From Variovorax fucosicus (GTDB lineage: Bacteria > Pseudomonadota > Gammaproteobacteria > Burkholderiales > Burkholderiaceae_C), in NCBI RefSeq assembly GCF_030316825.1, contig NZ_JASZYU010000003.1, positions 434,001-498,000 of the forward strand: 64,000 bases of DNA, written 5' to 3'. Positions 16,502-25,492 of the stretch are shown here, piece after piece. The notes beneath the pieces are model-generated. The model was given only the letters and a program-made list of their open reading frames with translations, ran no database searches and was not told the DNA's origin. The position numbers and the translations under genes were made by a program. Position 1 is the first letter of the stretch. Every line of letters starts with the position of its first letter.

Positions 16502-17517
16502 AAGTCGCATTGCTGGAAGCCAGCCATTGGCATGTTCCGCTCTATCTTGATGCGCTCGAGACGCCCGGGATCGAGGTGGTTGCCGTTTCGGATGCGGAGC
16601 ATGCCAAGGGAGAGGCAATTGCCGCGCGATTCGGGAGCAGGCTGTACTCGTCGGCCTATGAGCTGCTCGAGCGCGAGGAAGTCGATTTCGCGTTTGTGTT
16701 CGGTCGGCATTCCGAAATGCCGACGCTCGCGGAAGCGGTGATCGCGCGGCGAATTCCGTTTGCGCTGGAGAAGCCCTGCGGTGTCGCCATGTCGCAGGTT
16801 ACCCGGCTGCGGAAACTGACCGAGGAAGCCGATCTTTATTGCGCGGTACCGCTCATCTTTCGCATGAGCGACCTGCTCAGCGCGGTCAACGGTGCCGAGG
16901 GCCGTGTCCCGTCGGACTTCAACTACATGTCCTTCCGTTTCATCGTAGGTCCGCCCGGTCGTTATGAAGCCGCGGGCGCAGGCTGGGCGCTCGATCCCGC
17001 GTTTTCAGGTGGCGGGTCCACGATCAATGTCGCGACGCACTTCATAGACTTCTTTAGATTGCTGACCGGCAAGGAGATCACGCGCGTCTCTGCCACCATG
17101 AACTCTCGGACGCACCGGGGCGCGATTGAGGACTACTCGTTGCTGACGATGCAAACCGAGGATGGCGTGATCGGACTCGTGGAGACCGGATACAGCTTCC
17201 CCAGCACTTCAGACGAACAGCGCGAATTCTCATTCACCCTTTCGTCCGATCGCATGTACGCGAAATCGGGCCCCGATCGGATCGAGATCCGCGACCGAAC
17301 CAATCTTGCCGCCGGCACTCGGAGCCTGCGTCTCGGGCTGGAAACCGACGCCTACTACCCGCTGTTCGTCAAACGGGTGCTTTCTGAATGTCGCACCGGT
17401 GCAAAACCGATCGCGTCATTGCGCGACGCCGAGGCAATGATGCAGGTCATGGACGCGGCCTACGCTTCGGCGCGGCAAGGGGGTGCGCTCCAGACTCTTG
17501 TGCCGATTGCTGTGTGA
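16498..17517 (+). CDS. Gfo/Idh/MocA family oxidoreductase
   Basis: Protein of 339 residues of the NAD(P)-dependent sugar/cyclitol dehydrogenase family. EKPCGVAMSQV supplies the conserved Glu-Lys-Pro, and GGGSTINVATHFIDFFRLLTG is the family's C-terminal domain signature with its histidine. The N-terminal dinucleotide loop is atypical: VALLEASHWH stands where GxGxxG is usual. GAGGGGAA precedes the start by 7 bases. It probably oxidises the imported polyol or sugar, or a derivative. Confidence 0.82.
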   Translation: MKVALLEASHWHVPLYLDALETPGIEVVAVSDAEHAKGEAIAARFGSRLYSSAYELLEREEVDFAFVFGRHSEMPTLAEAVIARRIPFALEKPCGVAMSQVTRLRKLTEEADLYCAVPLIFRMSDLLSAVNGAEGRVPSDFNYMSFRFIVGPPGRYEAAGAGWALDPAFSGGGSTINVATHFIDFFRLLTGKEITRVSATMNSRTHRGAIEDYSLLTMQTEDGVIGLVETGYSFPSTSDEQREFSFTLSSDRMYAKSGPDRIEIRDRTNLAAGTRSLRLGLETDAYYPLFVKRVLSECRTGAKPIASLRDAEAMMQVMDAAYASARQGGALQTLVPIAV

Positions 17518-17600
17518 TCCGACCAACCACCCCTCGCCACCTACGCCAGCGCCGCGCATCTCTATCGCAGTCGCTGAGCAATCAACTGAAAGGAAATTCG

Positions 17601-18029
17601 ATGAGCAAGACTGCGCGATACCCAGGTCCATTGCCGCTTGACCAGGCGAAATCCAAATTTGTTCTCACCCCTCTCGAGGACAACCGCTTTCATCGGGATG
17701 GTCCTCGCGCCAATGTTGAGTACCGGGATCTCGGAATGGCGGATGCTTCAGGTGGTCGCATCAGCGCCAAGCACATCCGCGCTGTCCAGCCGTTCGGCAA
17801 GGAGACCGGTTGGCATTGGCACGACATGACCGCGCACTTCGTTTACGTGCTGAAAGGTTGGGTCGAATTCAGGTTTGACGGCATACCCGAACCGGTGACC
17901 GTCGTTGCCGGCTCTTGCCTCAGTCAGCCCGCCGGAGTGGCGCACAACGTCATTCGACAGTCTGACGACCTCGAGCTGATAGAGATCAACACGCCCGCAG
18001 ACTATGTGACGGTCGAATGTTCTCTCTGA
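17601..18029 (+). CDS. Cupin domain protein
   Basis: Small single-domain beta-barrel protein of 142 residues. Metal-binding motif 1 is GWHWHDMTAHFVYVLKGW, and motif 2 is GSCLSQPAGVAHNVI with its histidine. AAAGGAAA lies 5 bases before the ATG. It ends the plus-strand unit that begins with the ABC importer. Could be an isomerase, dioxygenase-like enzyme or sensor; the fold alone does not say. Confidence 0.8.
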   Translation: MSKTARYPGPLPLDQAKSKFVLTPLEDNRFHRDGPRANVEYRDLGMADASGGRISAKHIRAVQPFGKETGWHWHDMTAHFVYVLKGWVEFRFDGIPEPVTVVAGSCLSQPAGVAHNVIRQSDDLELIEINTPADYVTVECSL

Positions 18030-18064
18030 GCGGCCGCGACGTCAGTCGGCACGACGGGAACGCC

Positions 18065-18148
18065 GAACTCCGTCGAACTTTCGACAAGGACATCCTGCCC
18101 ACGATCGGGGCCTTGCCTGTGCGGGAAGTGGATGACGCGGAGTGCCGC
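18065..18148 (+). pseudogene. Fragment of a tyrosine (phage-type) integrase
   Basis: The frame from 18065 reads ELRRTFDKDILPTIGALPVR then EVDDAECR. This matches the style of the core-binding segment of P4-type integrases (FxxDVxPxIGxxPVxxV). Only about 28 codons survive; the frame then crosses into the IS3 relic and stops. Recognition rests on a short motif. Confidence 0.4.
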
Positions 18149-18333
18149 AAGCATGAGCCGCAAGGGCAACTGCTTTGACAATGAGGTGATCGAGCGCTTC
18201 TTCGGTACGCCAAAAGCCGAGTACTTTGCTCTTGGAGCGCGGATTGCGCGAGCTCAGCCCCGCGGAATACCGGCTGCGAAGCACCGCCTGATAGGCGGGA
18301 TCGTGACTGTCCAACGTCTGGGGGCCAGTTCAA
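18141..18333 (+). mobile_element. IS3-family insertion sequence relic
   Basis: Codons from 18141 give SAASMSRKGNCFDNEVIERF then FGTPKAEYFAL, the DDE-domain hallmark of IS3-family OrfB (MSRKGNCxDNxxxExFFGTLKxE). A shifted frame at 18247-18291 gives RELSPAEYRLRSTA and a stop, the usual OrfB C-terminus, so the part between is deleted. TGTCCAACGTCTGGGGGCCA (about 18309-18328) looks like the right end of such elements. Not mobile now. Confidence 0.75.
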
Positions 18334-18356
18334 TGCCAGGGCGATTCAAGTGAACG

Positions 18357-19178
18357 CTATGCGACCCATGAAGTTGAAAGCGATCTGCCCGCCGCTTCGA
18401 GTGCAGGCTTGACGCTCTCAAACGCGCCGCCGCCGTCACAGGGCACGATCGCGCCGGAGATGTAAGCCGCATAGGGCGAGGCCAGGAACAGCGCTAGATT
18501 GGCGATGTCGTCGAGCGAACCGAAGCGCTGCAGCGGCACCTGGGTGCGCGCGAACTCGCGGTCTTCGGGGGTCGGCGCCATGAGCTTGCGGAAGCCCTCG
18601 GTGCCGTCGATCGGGCCTGGCGAGATCGAATTGAGCCGCACGCCCTCGCCGCCCCACTCCAGCGCGAGCACGCGCGTGAACTGGTCGACGCCGGCCTTGG
18701 CCGCGCTCGCATGCGCCTGGTAGCGCATCGGCACGAAGGACTGTGGCGCGGTGATGTTGATCACCGCCCCGCCCGGCTTGCGCAGGTGCGCATGCGCCTG
18801 ACGCAGCACGTGGAAGGTGCCGACCAGGTCGATGTCCACCACCACCTTGAAGCCGTTGGACGACATGTCCTTGGCCTCGCACAGGAAGTTGCCCGCGGCG
18901 CCCGAGATCAACACGTCGATCGGGCCGAACCTGGCCACCGACTCGGCGAAGGCCCTGCCCACCGCGTCGAAGTCGCGCACGTCCGCCACCACCCCATGCA
19001 CGGCGCCGCCGTGGCGGCCCAGCGAATCCACGGCCGCATCCACGTTCTCGCGCTTGCGGCTGGCCACGGTCACGCGCGCGCCCTGGCGCGCGAAGGCCTC
19101 CGCGATGCCGAAGTTGATGCCCGTGGTGCCGCCGAAGACGACGACGTGACGGTCCGTGAAATCAATGCCAAGCTGCAT
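18357..19178 (-). CDS. SDR oxidoreductase, 2,4-dienoyl-CoA reductase-like
   Basis: Protein of 273 residues. Rossmann motif GGTTGINFGIAEAFARQGA, NAG-equivalent SGAAGN, and the active-site region YQAHASAAKAGVDQFTR followed by GGEGVRLNSISPGPIDGTEG. QAHASAAKA is typical of DECR2-type 2,4-dienoyl-CoA reductases, in which the lysine is kept but the classical YxxxK is altered. Likely role: reduction of unsaturated acyl-CoA. It lies 39 bases after the AraC gene in the same transcript, under the AraC-type box at 20107-20127. Confidence 0.85.
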   Translation of the reverse strand: MQLGIDFTDRHVVVFGGTTGINFGIAEAFARQGARVTVASRKRENVDAAVDSLGRHGGAVHGVVADVRDFDAVGRAFAESVARFGPIDVLISGAAGNFLCEAKDMSSNGFKVVVDIDLVGTFHVLRQAHAHLRKPGGAVINITAPQSFVPMRYQAHASAAKAGVDQFTRVLALEWGGEGVRLNSISPGPIDGTEGFRKLMAPTPEDREFARTQVPLQRFGSLDDIANLALFLASPYAAYISGAIVPCDGGGAFESVKPALEAAGRSLSTSWVA

Positions 19179-19217
19179 GGGTGCTCTGTGTCGGTGAAGG
19201 AAAGGGGCGTGCCGCCG

Positions 19218-20069
19218 TCAGTTGAAGCCCGAGCGCGGCGATGCGGCCGCGCCGCTGCCGTACAGCGCCAACCGGCGGCAACCCGCGAAGATCGACTTGG
19301 GCGTGAGGCCGTAGATCTGGCGGATCGAATGGCTGAAGTGCGTCGCGTCGGGATAGCCGACGTCCAGCGCGATGTTCGTGAGGTTGGCGTTCTGCGTCAC
19401 GTAGTAGAGGACGCTGCGCGCGCGCTGCCAGGTGCGGAAGCTGCGGAACGGCGAGCCCACCTCGACCTTGAACAGGTGCAGGAAGCGCGACACCGACAGG
19501 TGGCAGGCCACCGCGCACTCCTCGGCCGAGGTGTGGCTGTTAGGGTCGCACTTGATCTTGTCGACCACCGCGTCCACGCGCTTGTCGATCGCGCGGGCCG
19601 GCAGCGCGCCGCCGAAGAAGTTCTCGTCGAATTCCTCGGTGCGCGCGTACTGGCGCGTGGCGCAGCGCTTGAACCTGTCCAGCGCATCGCGCATGGTCGC
19701 GAGCGCCTCGGCGTCGTGCACCGCGCCGCGGCCGGTTCGGATGTGCTCGGGCAGGTCGCGCAGGCGCACGGTCTCCGACTCGATCAGGATGTTGCAGATC
19801 ATCCGGTCCTCGGACTCGATGCGGTGGCCCACGTAGGGCGGCACGACCGACAGCAGCGTCTCCTCCCACTCGCCGCCGTCCACGCAGATGCGGTGCGGGC
19901 TGCGCAGCGACACGTAGATGCTGAAGGCGCCGAAGGTGCGCACCGACGGCACGCCCAGCAGACCGACATAGAGCACGCGATCGGCGTTCAGCCACATCAC
20001 GCGCTCAGAGAGCGCTGGAGAGGTGCCCCGCGAGGGCTGCAATTGGCTCGGATCGATCTGAATCTGCAT
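19218..20069 (-). CDS. AraC family transcriptional regulator, candidate cluster activator
   Basis: Protein of 283 residues: an N-terminal effector-like region (about 1-170) and a C-terminal double helix-turn-helix (SAEECAVACHLSVSRFLHLF, then LTNIALDVGYPDATHFSHSI and the RQIYGLTPKSIF ending). GGAGACAA precedes the ATG. It is the only AraC protein inside the acyl-CoA block, and its own promoter carries the box found before the block's other transcription units. That makes it the best candidate for the protein that binds the box. The inducer is probably a CoA ester or the free acid (inference). Confidence 0.88.
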   Translation of the reverse strand: MQIQIDPSQLQPSRGTSPALSERVMWLNADRVLYVGLLGVPSVRTFGAFSIYVSLRSPHRICVDGGEWEETLLSVVPPYVGHRIESEDRMICNILIESETVRLRDLPEHIRTGRGAVHDAEALATMRDALDRFKRCATRQYARTEEFDENFFGGALPARAIDKRVDAVVDKIKCDPNSHTSAEECAVACHLSVSRFLHLFKVEVGSPFRSFRTWQRARSVLYYVTQNANLTNIALDVGYPDATHFSHSIRQIYGLTPKSIFAGCRRLALYGSGAAASPRSGFN

Positions 20070-20083
20070 GGTGTTGTCTCCTG

Positions 20084-20123
20084 TTTATATCGGCCGCCCC
20101 GCGTCAAGGCTTGCGTCAAGTGG

Positions 20124-20127
<4 letters not shown>
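20084..20127 (-). promoter_or_regulatory. AraC-box promoter A (araC-SDR unit)
   Basis: Box TGACCACTTGACGCAAGCCT (within 20107-20127), 17 bases, then -10 TATAAA (20089-20084), 14 bases before the araC start codon. It is more divergent than the others in its left half, but spacing and -10 fit, suggesting autoregulation. Confidence 0.55.
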
Positions 20128-21326
<1,199 letters not shown>

Positions 21327-21388
21327 ATGAACCTTTCTGGGTGGCGTATTGCCGATGGCGCGGTGCGCGGAAAGAAGGAGGTGCGCCG

Positions 21389-22465
21389 CTAGCGCTCGCC
21401 GCATGGGAAATGGGCTTCGACCTGGCGCCAGGCGGCCTCAGCGATGGGCCGCGCCTTGGCGCCCGTCTCGCGCGCCTCGGCGCTCGAGGCCGTGCCGTCC
21501 AGCGCGCGCTTCAGGATGCCCTGCAGGATCGCGGCCAGCCGGAACATGCTGTAGGCCAGGTAGAACTCCCAGTGCGCGGGATCGACCGGCGCGCGGCCGG
21601 TGCGTCGGCAGTAGGCGTCGAGGTAGCTGCGCTCGTCGGGAATGCCCAGCGCGGCATGGTCGACGCCGGCCATGCCGCGGAACTGCGCGGCCGTCAGCCG
21701 CCAGGGCAGCGCGTGGTAAGCGAAGTCCGCTAGCGGATGGCCCAGCGTCGACAGTTCCCAGTCGAGCACAGCCAGTACGCGCGGCTCGCTCGGGTGGAAG
21801 ATCATGTTGTCGATGCGCAGGTCGCCATGGAAGATGCAGGTCTCGTCGCTGGGCGGCACGTGCGCGGGCAGCCATTCGATGAGCCGCTCCATCGCCGGGA
21901 TCGGCTCGGTGACCGAGGCCTGGTACTGCGCGGTCCAGCGGCCGATCTGGCGCGCGACGAAACCGCGGCTGCGACCGTAGTCTGCCAACCCGACCGCGGC
22001 CGGGTCCACGCCGTGCAGCGCGGCCACCACGCGGTTCATGTCGTCGTAGATCACGCCGCGCTCGGCGCGCCCGCAACCGGGCAGGGCCGGGTCCCAGAGC
22101 ACGCGGCCCTCGACGAAGGCCATCACGTAGAAGGGCGTGCCGATCACCGAGGCGTCGGCGCAGTAGCCCAGCGCGCGCGCCACCGGCACCTCGCTGCCGC
22201 CCAGCGCGGCGATCACGCGGTACTCGCGGTCGATCGCGTGGGCCGAGGGCAGCAGTTCGCCGTCCGGCTTCTTGCGCAGCACGTAGCGCGTGGCGGCCGC
22301 GTCCGTCAGCAGGTAGGTCGGGTTCGACTGGCCGCCCTTGAAGCGCTGCAGCGTCGCAGTGCCGCGAAAGCCCGGGATGTGGGCCTGCAGCCACGTCGAC
22401 AGCGCCTGCAGGTCGATGGCCCTGGGGGTGTCGGGGGATGGAATCACAGCCGCTTCATTCAACAT
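21389..22465 (-). CDS. Phosphotransferase family protein (APH fold, ACAD10-type)
   Basis: Protein of 358 residues with the aminoglycoside-phosphotransferase kinase fold. [12 protein letters not shown] stands for the glycine-rich loop, [24 protein letters not shown] for the nucleotide-binding lysines, [15 protein letters not shown] for the Brenner catalytic motif (HGDLxxxN), and [21 protein letters not shown] for the metal aspartate. Such proteins are proposed to phosphorylate hydroxyacyl-CoA before dehydrogenase action. First gene of the unit; promoter B with the GntR-type palindrome lies directly upstream. Confidence 0.87.
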   Translation of the reverse strand: MLNEAAVIPSPDTPRAIDLQALSTWLQAHIPGFRGTATLQRFKGGQSNPTYLLTDAAATRYVLRKKPDGELLPSAHAIDREYRVIAALGGSEVPVARALGYCADASVIGTPFYVMAFVEGRVLWDPALPGCGRAERGVIYDDMNRVVAALHGVDPAAVGLADYGRSRGFVARQIGRWTAQYQASVTEPIPAMERLIEWLPAHVPPSDETCIFHGDLRIDNMIFHPSEPRVLAVLDWELSTLGHPLADFAYHALPWRLTAAQFRGMAGVDHAALGIPDERSYLDAYCRRTGRAPVDPAHWEFYLAYSMFRLAAILQGILKRALDGTASSAEARETGAKARPIAEAAWRQVEAHFPCGER

Positions 22466-22496
22466 TCACGACCTCTCGTGCGAAGAATGGTATGGC

Positions 22497-22540
22497 ATTA
22501 TTGTCTGACAATCTACCAGAGGGTTACGCCGACGATCGCC
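22497..22540 (-). promoter_or_regulatory. AraC-box promoter B (phosphotransferase-ACAD unit)
   Basis: Box GCGATCGTCGGCGTAACCCT (22539-22520), 17 bases, then -10 AATAAT (22502-22497), 31 bases before the ATG at 22465. The box is weak at its right end (TAACCC for CAAGAC). A perfect palindrome overlaps the -10. Confidence 0.5.
22500..22512. promoter_or_regulatory. GntR/FadR-type operator overlapping promoter B
   Basis: ATTGTC-T-GACAAT is a perfect 13-bp palindrome; TTGTCTGACAA inside it fits the FadR-subfamily pattern TNGTNNNACNA. It covers the start of the spacer and half of the -10 hexamer of promoter B, the position of a repressor. A one-off variant lies before the GntR gene at 25372-25384. 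Confidence 0.6.
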
Positions 22541-22581
22541 TGCGCGACAGTGCAAGAGCGGGCCCGCCCCTGGCACCGGTT

Positions 22582-22897
22582 TCAGTCGCGGAAGGTGGGC
22601 GCGCGGCGCGCCGGGCCTCGTCCAGGTCCTCGGAATACAGCATCGCGGCGTTCCAGGTGGCGATGTAGTTGAGGCCATCGGCCACCGGCCGATCGCGTAC
22701 GTAGGAAATCATTTCCTTGGTGCCGCGCAGGCACAGCGGCGACTTGCGGTTGGCATCCTCGTCGAGCGTGCGGAAACTGGTGCGGTGCCCGCCTTTGACC
22801 AACGCGGCGCACGCGCCGAAGCGGCGTGTCGCGCGGTGCAGCACGTCCCCGAGCGCCACGCGGCCGATGCGCCGCCGCGGCGCCAGGTCCAGGGCTT
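22582..22897 (-). pseudogene. Enoyl-CoA hydratase 3' relic, frameshifted
   Basis: The minus strand encodes the tail of a crotonase: SPLCLRGTKEMISYVRDRPV, then ADGLNYIATWNAAMLYSEDL. Near 22610 the frame shifts to give the usual ending RRAPTFRD and a stop at 22582. No N-terminal half or start remains; the relic begins right after the intact binding-protein gene. It is the remains of a deleted crotonase gene. Confidence 0.75.
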
Positions 22898-24076
22898 TCA
22901 CTTCGATATGCCGACCGGTTCGAGGTACTCGCTCGCCAGCACCCACTTGCCGTTGACGATCTGGGTCATGCGCACCTTCTGGTTGCTCAGCCGGTTGTCC
23001 TTCGAGACGTTGAAGCCCGGGTTGCCCAGCGCGTCGGGGCCAAGCTTGGTGGCTTCCATCGCGGCGTTGAAGCTCTCGGCTGTGAGCTTCTTGCCGGCCT
23101 TGTCCGCCACCTTGGCGAAGGTCGTCATCGCGTAGTAGGCATACATTGAGTACAGGCCCGGGTCGTCGCCGAAGCGTTTCTTGTAGGCCGCGGACCATTC
23201 GCGCACCGCCGGGTTGGCATCGTCAGCATAGGGCAAGGGAATGAAGGTCGCGCCGTACACGCCTTCCATGGTCGCGCCGCCCAGGGTGGGCACCTGCTGC
23301 GAGTAGTTGGCCGCCGTGCCCAGGAAGTCGGGGCTGAAGCCGATCTTGCGCGCCTCGCCCACCGATCCGATGAATTCGCGCAGGGTCGAGGCGTTGAAGA
23401 CCAGGTCGCAGTTGGCCGACTTGAGCCGCGCCATCTGCGACGAGAAATCGGTGGCGCCGCGCTTGTAGGTGGTCTTCTCGGCCACCGCCATGCCCTTGGC
23501 CTTGAGGTAGGCCTCGACGCCCTCGAAGGCTTCGCGGCCGTAGTCGTCGTCCTGGTAGATCACGCCGACGCGCTTGTACGGCTTCTTCTTCATCATGAAG
23601 TCGAGCGTCGAGGCCGACATCGAGAAGTACGACGGCGCAAGCGCGACCTTGTACGGGCTCGGCGGTTCGTACAGGTCCTTCGAGGCGCCCTGCGGCATGA
23701 AGTTGAAGACCTTGTTCTCGATCAGAAAGGGCAGCGCCGCCATGTTGGTCGCGGTGCCCAGATGCCCGAGGATCGCGAACACATTCTCCTGTGTGATCAG
23801 CTTCTGCGCGGCCAGCACCGCGCGCTTGGGCTCGTAGCCATGGTCCTCGACCACCAGCCGGATCTTGCGGCCCTGGATGCCGCCCTTGGCGTTGATCTCC
23901 TCGACGGCCATGTTCATGCCGTTGCGGGACTCCTTGCCGTAGTTGGCGATTGGGCCCGACAGGTCGGTGATCGTGCCCAGCACGATCTCGCTGTCGCTCA
24001 CTCCCCTGCCTTGGGCAAGGGCGTGGCCGGCTGCTCCGAGCAGCAGGGCCGTGGTGATCAGGTTTCTACGCAACAT
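22898..24076 (-). CDS. Branched-chain-type ABC transporter substrate-binding protein
   Basis: Periplasmic protein of 392 residues of the LivK/leucine-binding family. A signal peptide (MLRRNLITTALLLGAAGHALAQ) is followed by SDSEIVLGTITDLSGPIANYGKE, the family's first strand and loop, then GRKIRLVVEDHGYEP and ATNMAALPFLIENKVFNF. In catabolic islands such proteins often bind aromatic or short branched acids. It is the only intact binding protein for the LivHMGF genes at 33.4-36.9 kb, although it is transcribed 12 kb away with a crotonase, under box C. Confidence 0.9.
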   Translation of the reverse strand: MLRRNLITTALLLGAAGHALAQGRGVSDSEIVLGTITDLSGPIANYGKESRNGMNMAVEEINAKGGIQGRKIRLVVEDHGYEPKRAVLAAQKLITQENVFAILGHLGTATNMAALPFLIENKVFNFMPQGASKDLYEPPSPYKVALAPSYFSMSASTLDFMMKKKPYKRVGVIYQDDDYGREAFEGVEAYLKAKGMAVAEKTTYKRGATDFSSQMARLKSANCDLVFNASTLREFIGSVGEARKIGFSPDFLGTAANYSQQVPTLGGATMEGVYGATFIPLPYADDANPAVREWSAAYKKRFGDDPGLYSMYAYYAMTTFAKVADKAGKKLTAESFNAAMEATKLGPDALGNPGFNVSKDNRLSNQKVRMTQIVNGKWVLASEYLEPVGISK

Positions 24077-24106
24077 CGATGTCTCCTTCTTTGGGTGGTG
24101 ATCGGC

Positions 24107-24898
24107 TCAGGAAGGCTTGCGACCGAAGACCGGCGCCCGCTTCTCGGCAAATGCGGTGACGCCCTCGACCGCATCGGCCGTGCGGCCCGATGCGACCATG
24201 GCGCAGTGTTCGTGGTCCAGGTGCTCGGCCAGCGAATGCAGCGGCGCAGTGTCGACCAGCCGCTTGGTGCGCCCGAGCGCGCCCGTGGCGCCGCGGGCCA
24301 ACGACGCGATCAGTTCGGCAGCGCGGGCACCCAACTCTGCATCGGGCCAGACCGCCGAGACGATGCCCCAGTCGAGGCAGCGCTGCGCCGACAGCGGCTC
24401 GTTGGTCAGGAAGATCTCCTTGGCGCGCGCCACGCCCACGCGGCGTGCGAGGAACCACGAGGCGCCCACGTCGGGCGTAAGGCCGATGGCCGAGTAGCCG
24501 CCGCGCAGCTTCATCGATTCCGCCGCCAGCACGATGTCGGCGCACAGCGCAAGGCCGATGCCGCCGCCGCCGATGGGCCCGTTGAGCGAGCTCACCACCG
24601 GGATCGGCAGCCCCGAGAGGCGTTCGATCGCGCGGTGCAGCGGCGGGATGTGCGAGTCGAGCAGCGTGCCGATGTCGTCGCGCGAGCGCACGAAGTCGTC
24701 GATGTCGCCGCCGCCGCAGAAATGCCGGCCCTCGGCGCGCAGCAGCAGCGCGCGCACGGTGGCGTCCTCGGCCACCGCCTCGACGGCCGCGATCAGCGCG
24801 GCGGCAAGTTCCAGGTCGAGCACGTTGGCGCGCTCGGGGCGGTTCAGCGTGATGACGGCGATACCGTCGCGACGGTCCAGCAGCACGGCGGAAGACAT
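24107..24898 (-). CDS. Enoyl-CoA hydratase/isomerase family protein (PaaG-like)
   Basis: Crotonase-fold protein of 263 residues: FCGGGDIDDF oxyanion region, NGPIGGGGIGLALCADIVLA and GYSAIGLTPDVGASWFLARR. Both hydratase glutamates are missing (GGGIGLAL where GGGCELA is usual, and no PE before the IGL segment). The aspartate of TPDVGASW sits where PaaG-type enoyl-CoA isomerases keep theirs, so isomerase activity is more likely than hydration. AAAGG precedes the ATG by 8 bases. First gene under promoter C, followed by the binding protein. Confidence 0.85.
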   Translation of the reverse strand: MSSAVLLDRRDGIAVITLNRPERANVLDLELAAALIAAVEAVAEDATVRALLLRAEGRHFCGGGDIDDFVRSRDDIGTLLDSHIPPLHRAIERLSGLPIPVVSSLNGPIGGGGIGLALCADIVLAAESMKLRGGYSAIGLTPDVGASWFLARRVGVARAKEIFLTNEPLSAQRCLDWGIVSAVWPDAELGARAAELIASLARGATGALGRTKRLVDTAPLHSLAEHLDHEHCAMVASGRTADAVEGVTAFAEKRAPVFGRKPS

Positions 24899-24939
24899 CG
24901 GGGAGACCTTTCGGATCGCGACTTCGGCGACATGCCCGC

Positions 24940-24983
24940 AGCGTAGGCGGGGTCCGGAGGAGCGTCTTGTGTCCAGACGCTGC
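24940..24983 (-). promoter_or_regulatory. AraC-box promoter C (crotonase-binding protein unit)
   Basis: Box GCAGCGTCTGGACACAAGAC (24983-24964), 17 bases counted after the next base (24963), then -10 TACGCT (24945-24940), 41 bases before the ATG at 24898. Confidence 0.75.
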
Positions 24984-25017
24984 GGCCTGCGCCGCCCTCC
25001 CCCGGAGAAACACCATG

Positions 25018-25263
25018 TCAGATCGGCGAGATGCCGTGCCGCTTGTCGGGGCGGCCGCGGCTGGCCTTGCGCGGCAGGCAGCGCGCGGAGGTGGCGGCGA
25101 TCACCGAGCGCGTGCCGCGCGGATCGATCACGTCGTCGATGCCGAAATGCCCGGCCGCATGCAGCGCGAGCAGCTGCTCGCGCTTCTCGGCCGGCACAGG
25201 TGCCGCGTTCACCTGCTTCTGGTAGGCCACGCAGAGATCGGCGTCGAAGCTGCGGCCGCCGTG
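25018..25263 (-). pseudogene. 3' relic of an acyl-CoA carboxylase carboxyltransferase gene
   Basis: About 80 codons of a carboxylase beta-subunit tail: FDADLCVAYQKQVNAAPVPA, then GIDDVIDPRGTRSVIAATSA and KRHGISPI with stop. DDVIDPRxTR and the KHG ending are signatures of biotin-dependent carboxyltransferases. Nothing of the remaining 400-odd residues is left. It lies between promoter C and the GntR promoter and is unrelated in frame to the intact beta subunit at 44363-45985. Confidence 0.75.
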
Positions 25264-25348
25264 CCAGCGGTGGCAGGTCCATGACGTCTTGTGGCTTACG
25301 AAGCGGGGTGTCTCCTTCGATGCAACGGCAGTGGCCGAACGACGCCTG

Positions 25349-25384
25349 TTGACCCTGGATTGTCTGGACTTATTGCCCGACAAT
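25349..25384 (+). promoter_or_regulatory. GntR gene promoter with operator
   Basis: TTGACC (25349-25354), 16 bases, TATTGC (25371-25376) is a fair sigma-70 promoter. ATTGCCCGACAAT (25372-25384) overlaps the -10 and differs from the perfect palindrome at 22500-22512 at two positions; a half-site ATTGTCTGGACTT (25359-25371) fills the spacer. Autorepression is likely. Confidence 0.5.
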
Positions 25385-25492
25385 CAATGCTTGGTCACCG
25401 TGCTTTCCCTTTGAGGCATCGGGTCGGCTGCTCCTAAAATCGAGGCGTCCTTCGGCGTTCCGGCCGTTCCTCATCCGCACCGCGCGAGCCGC

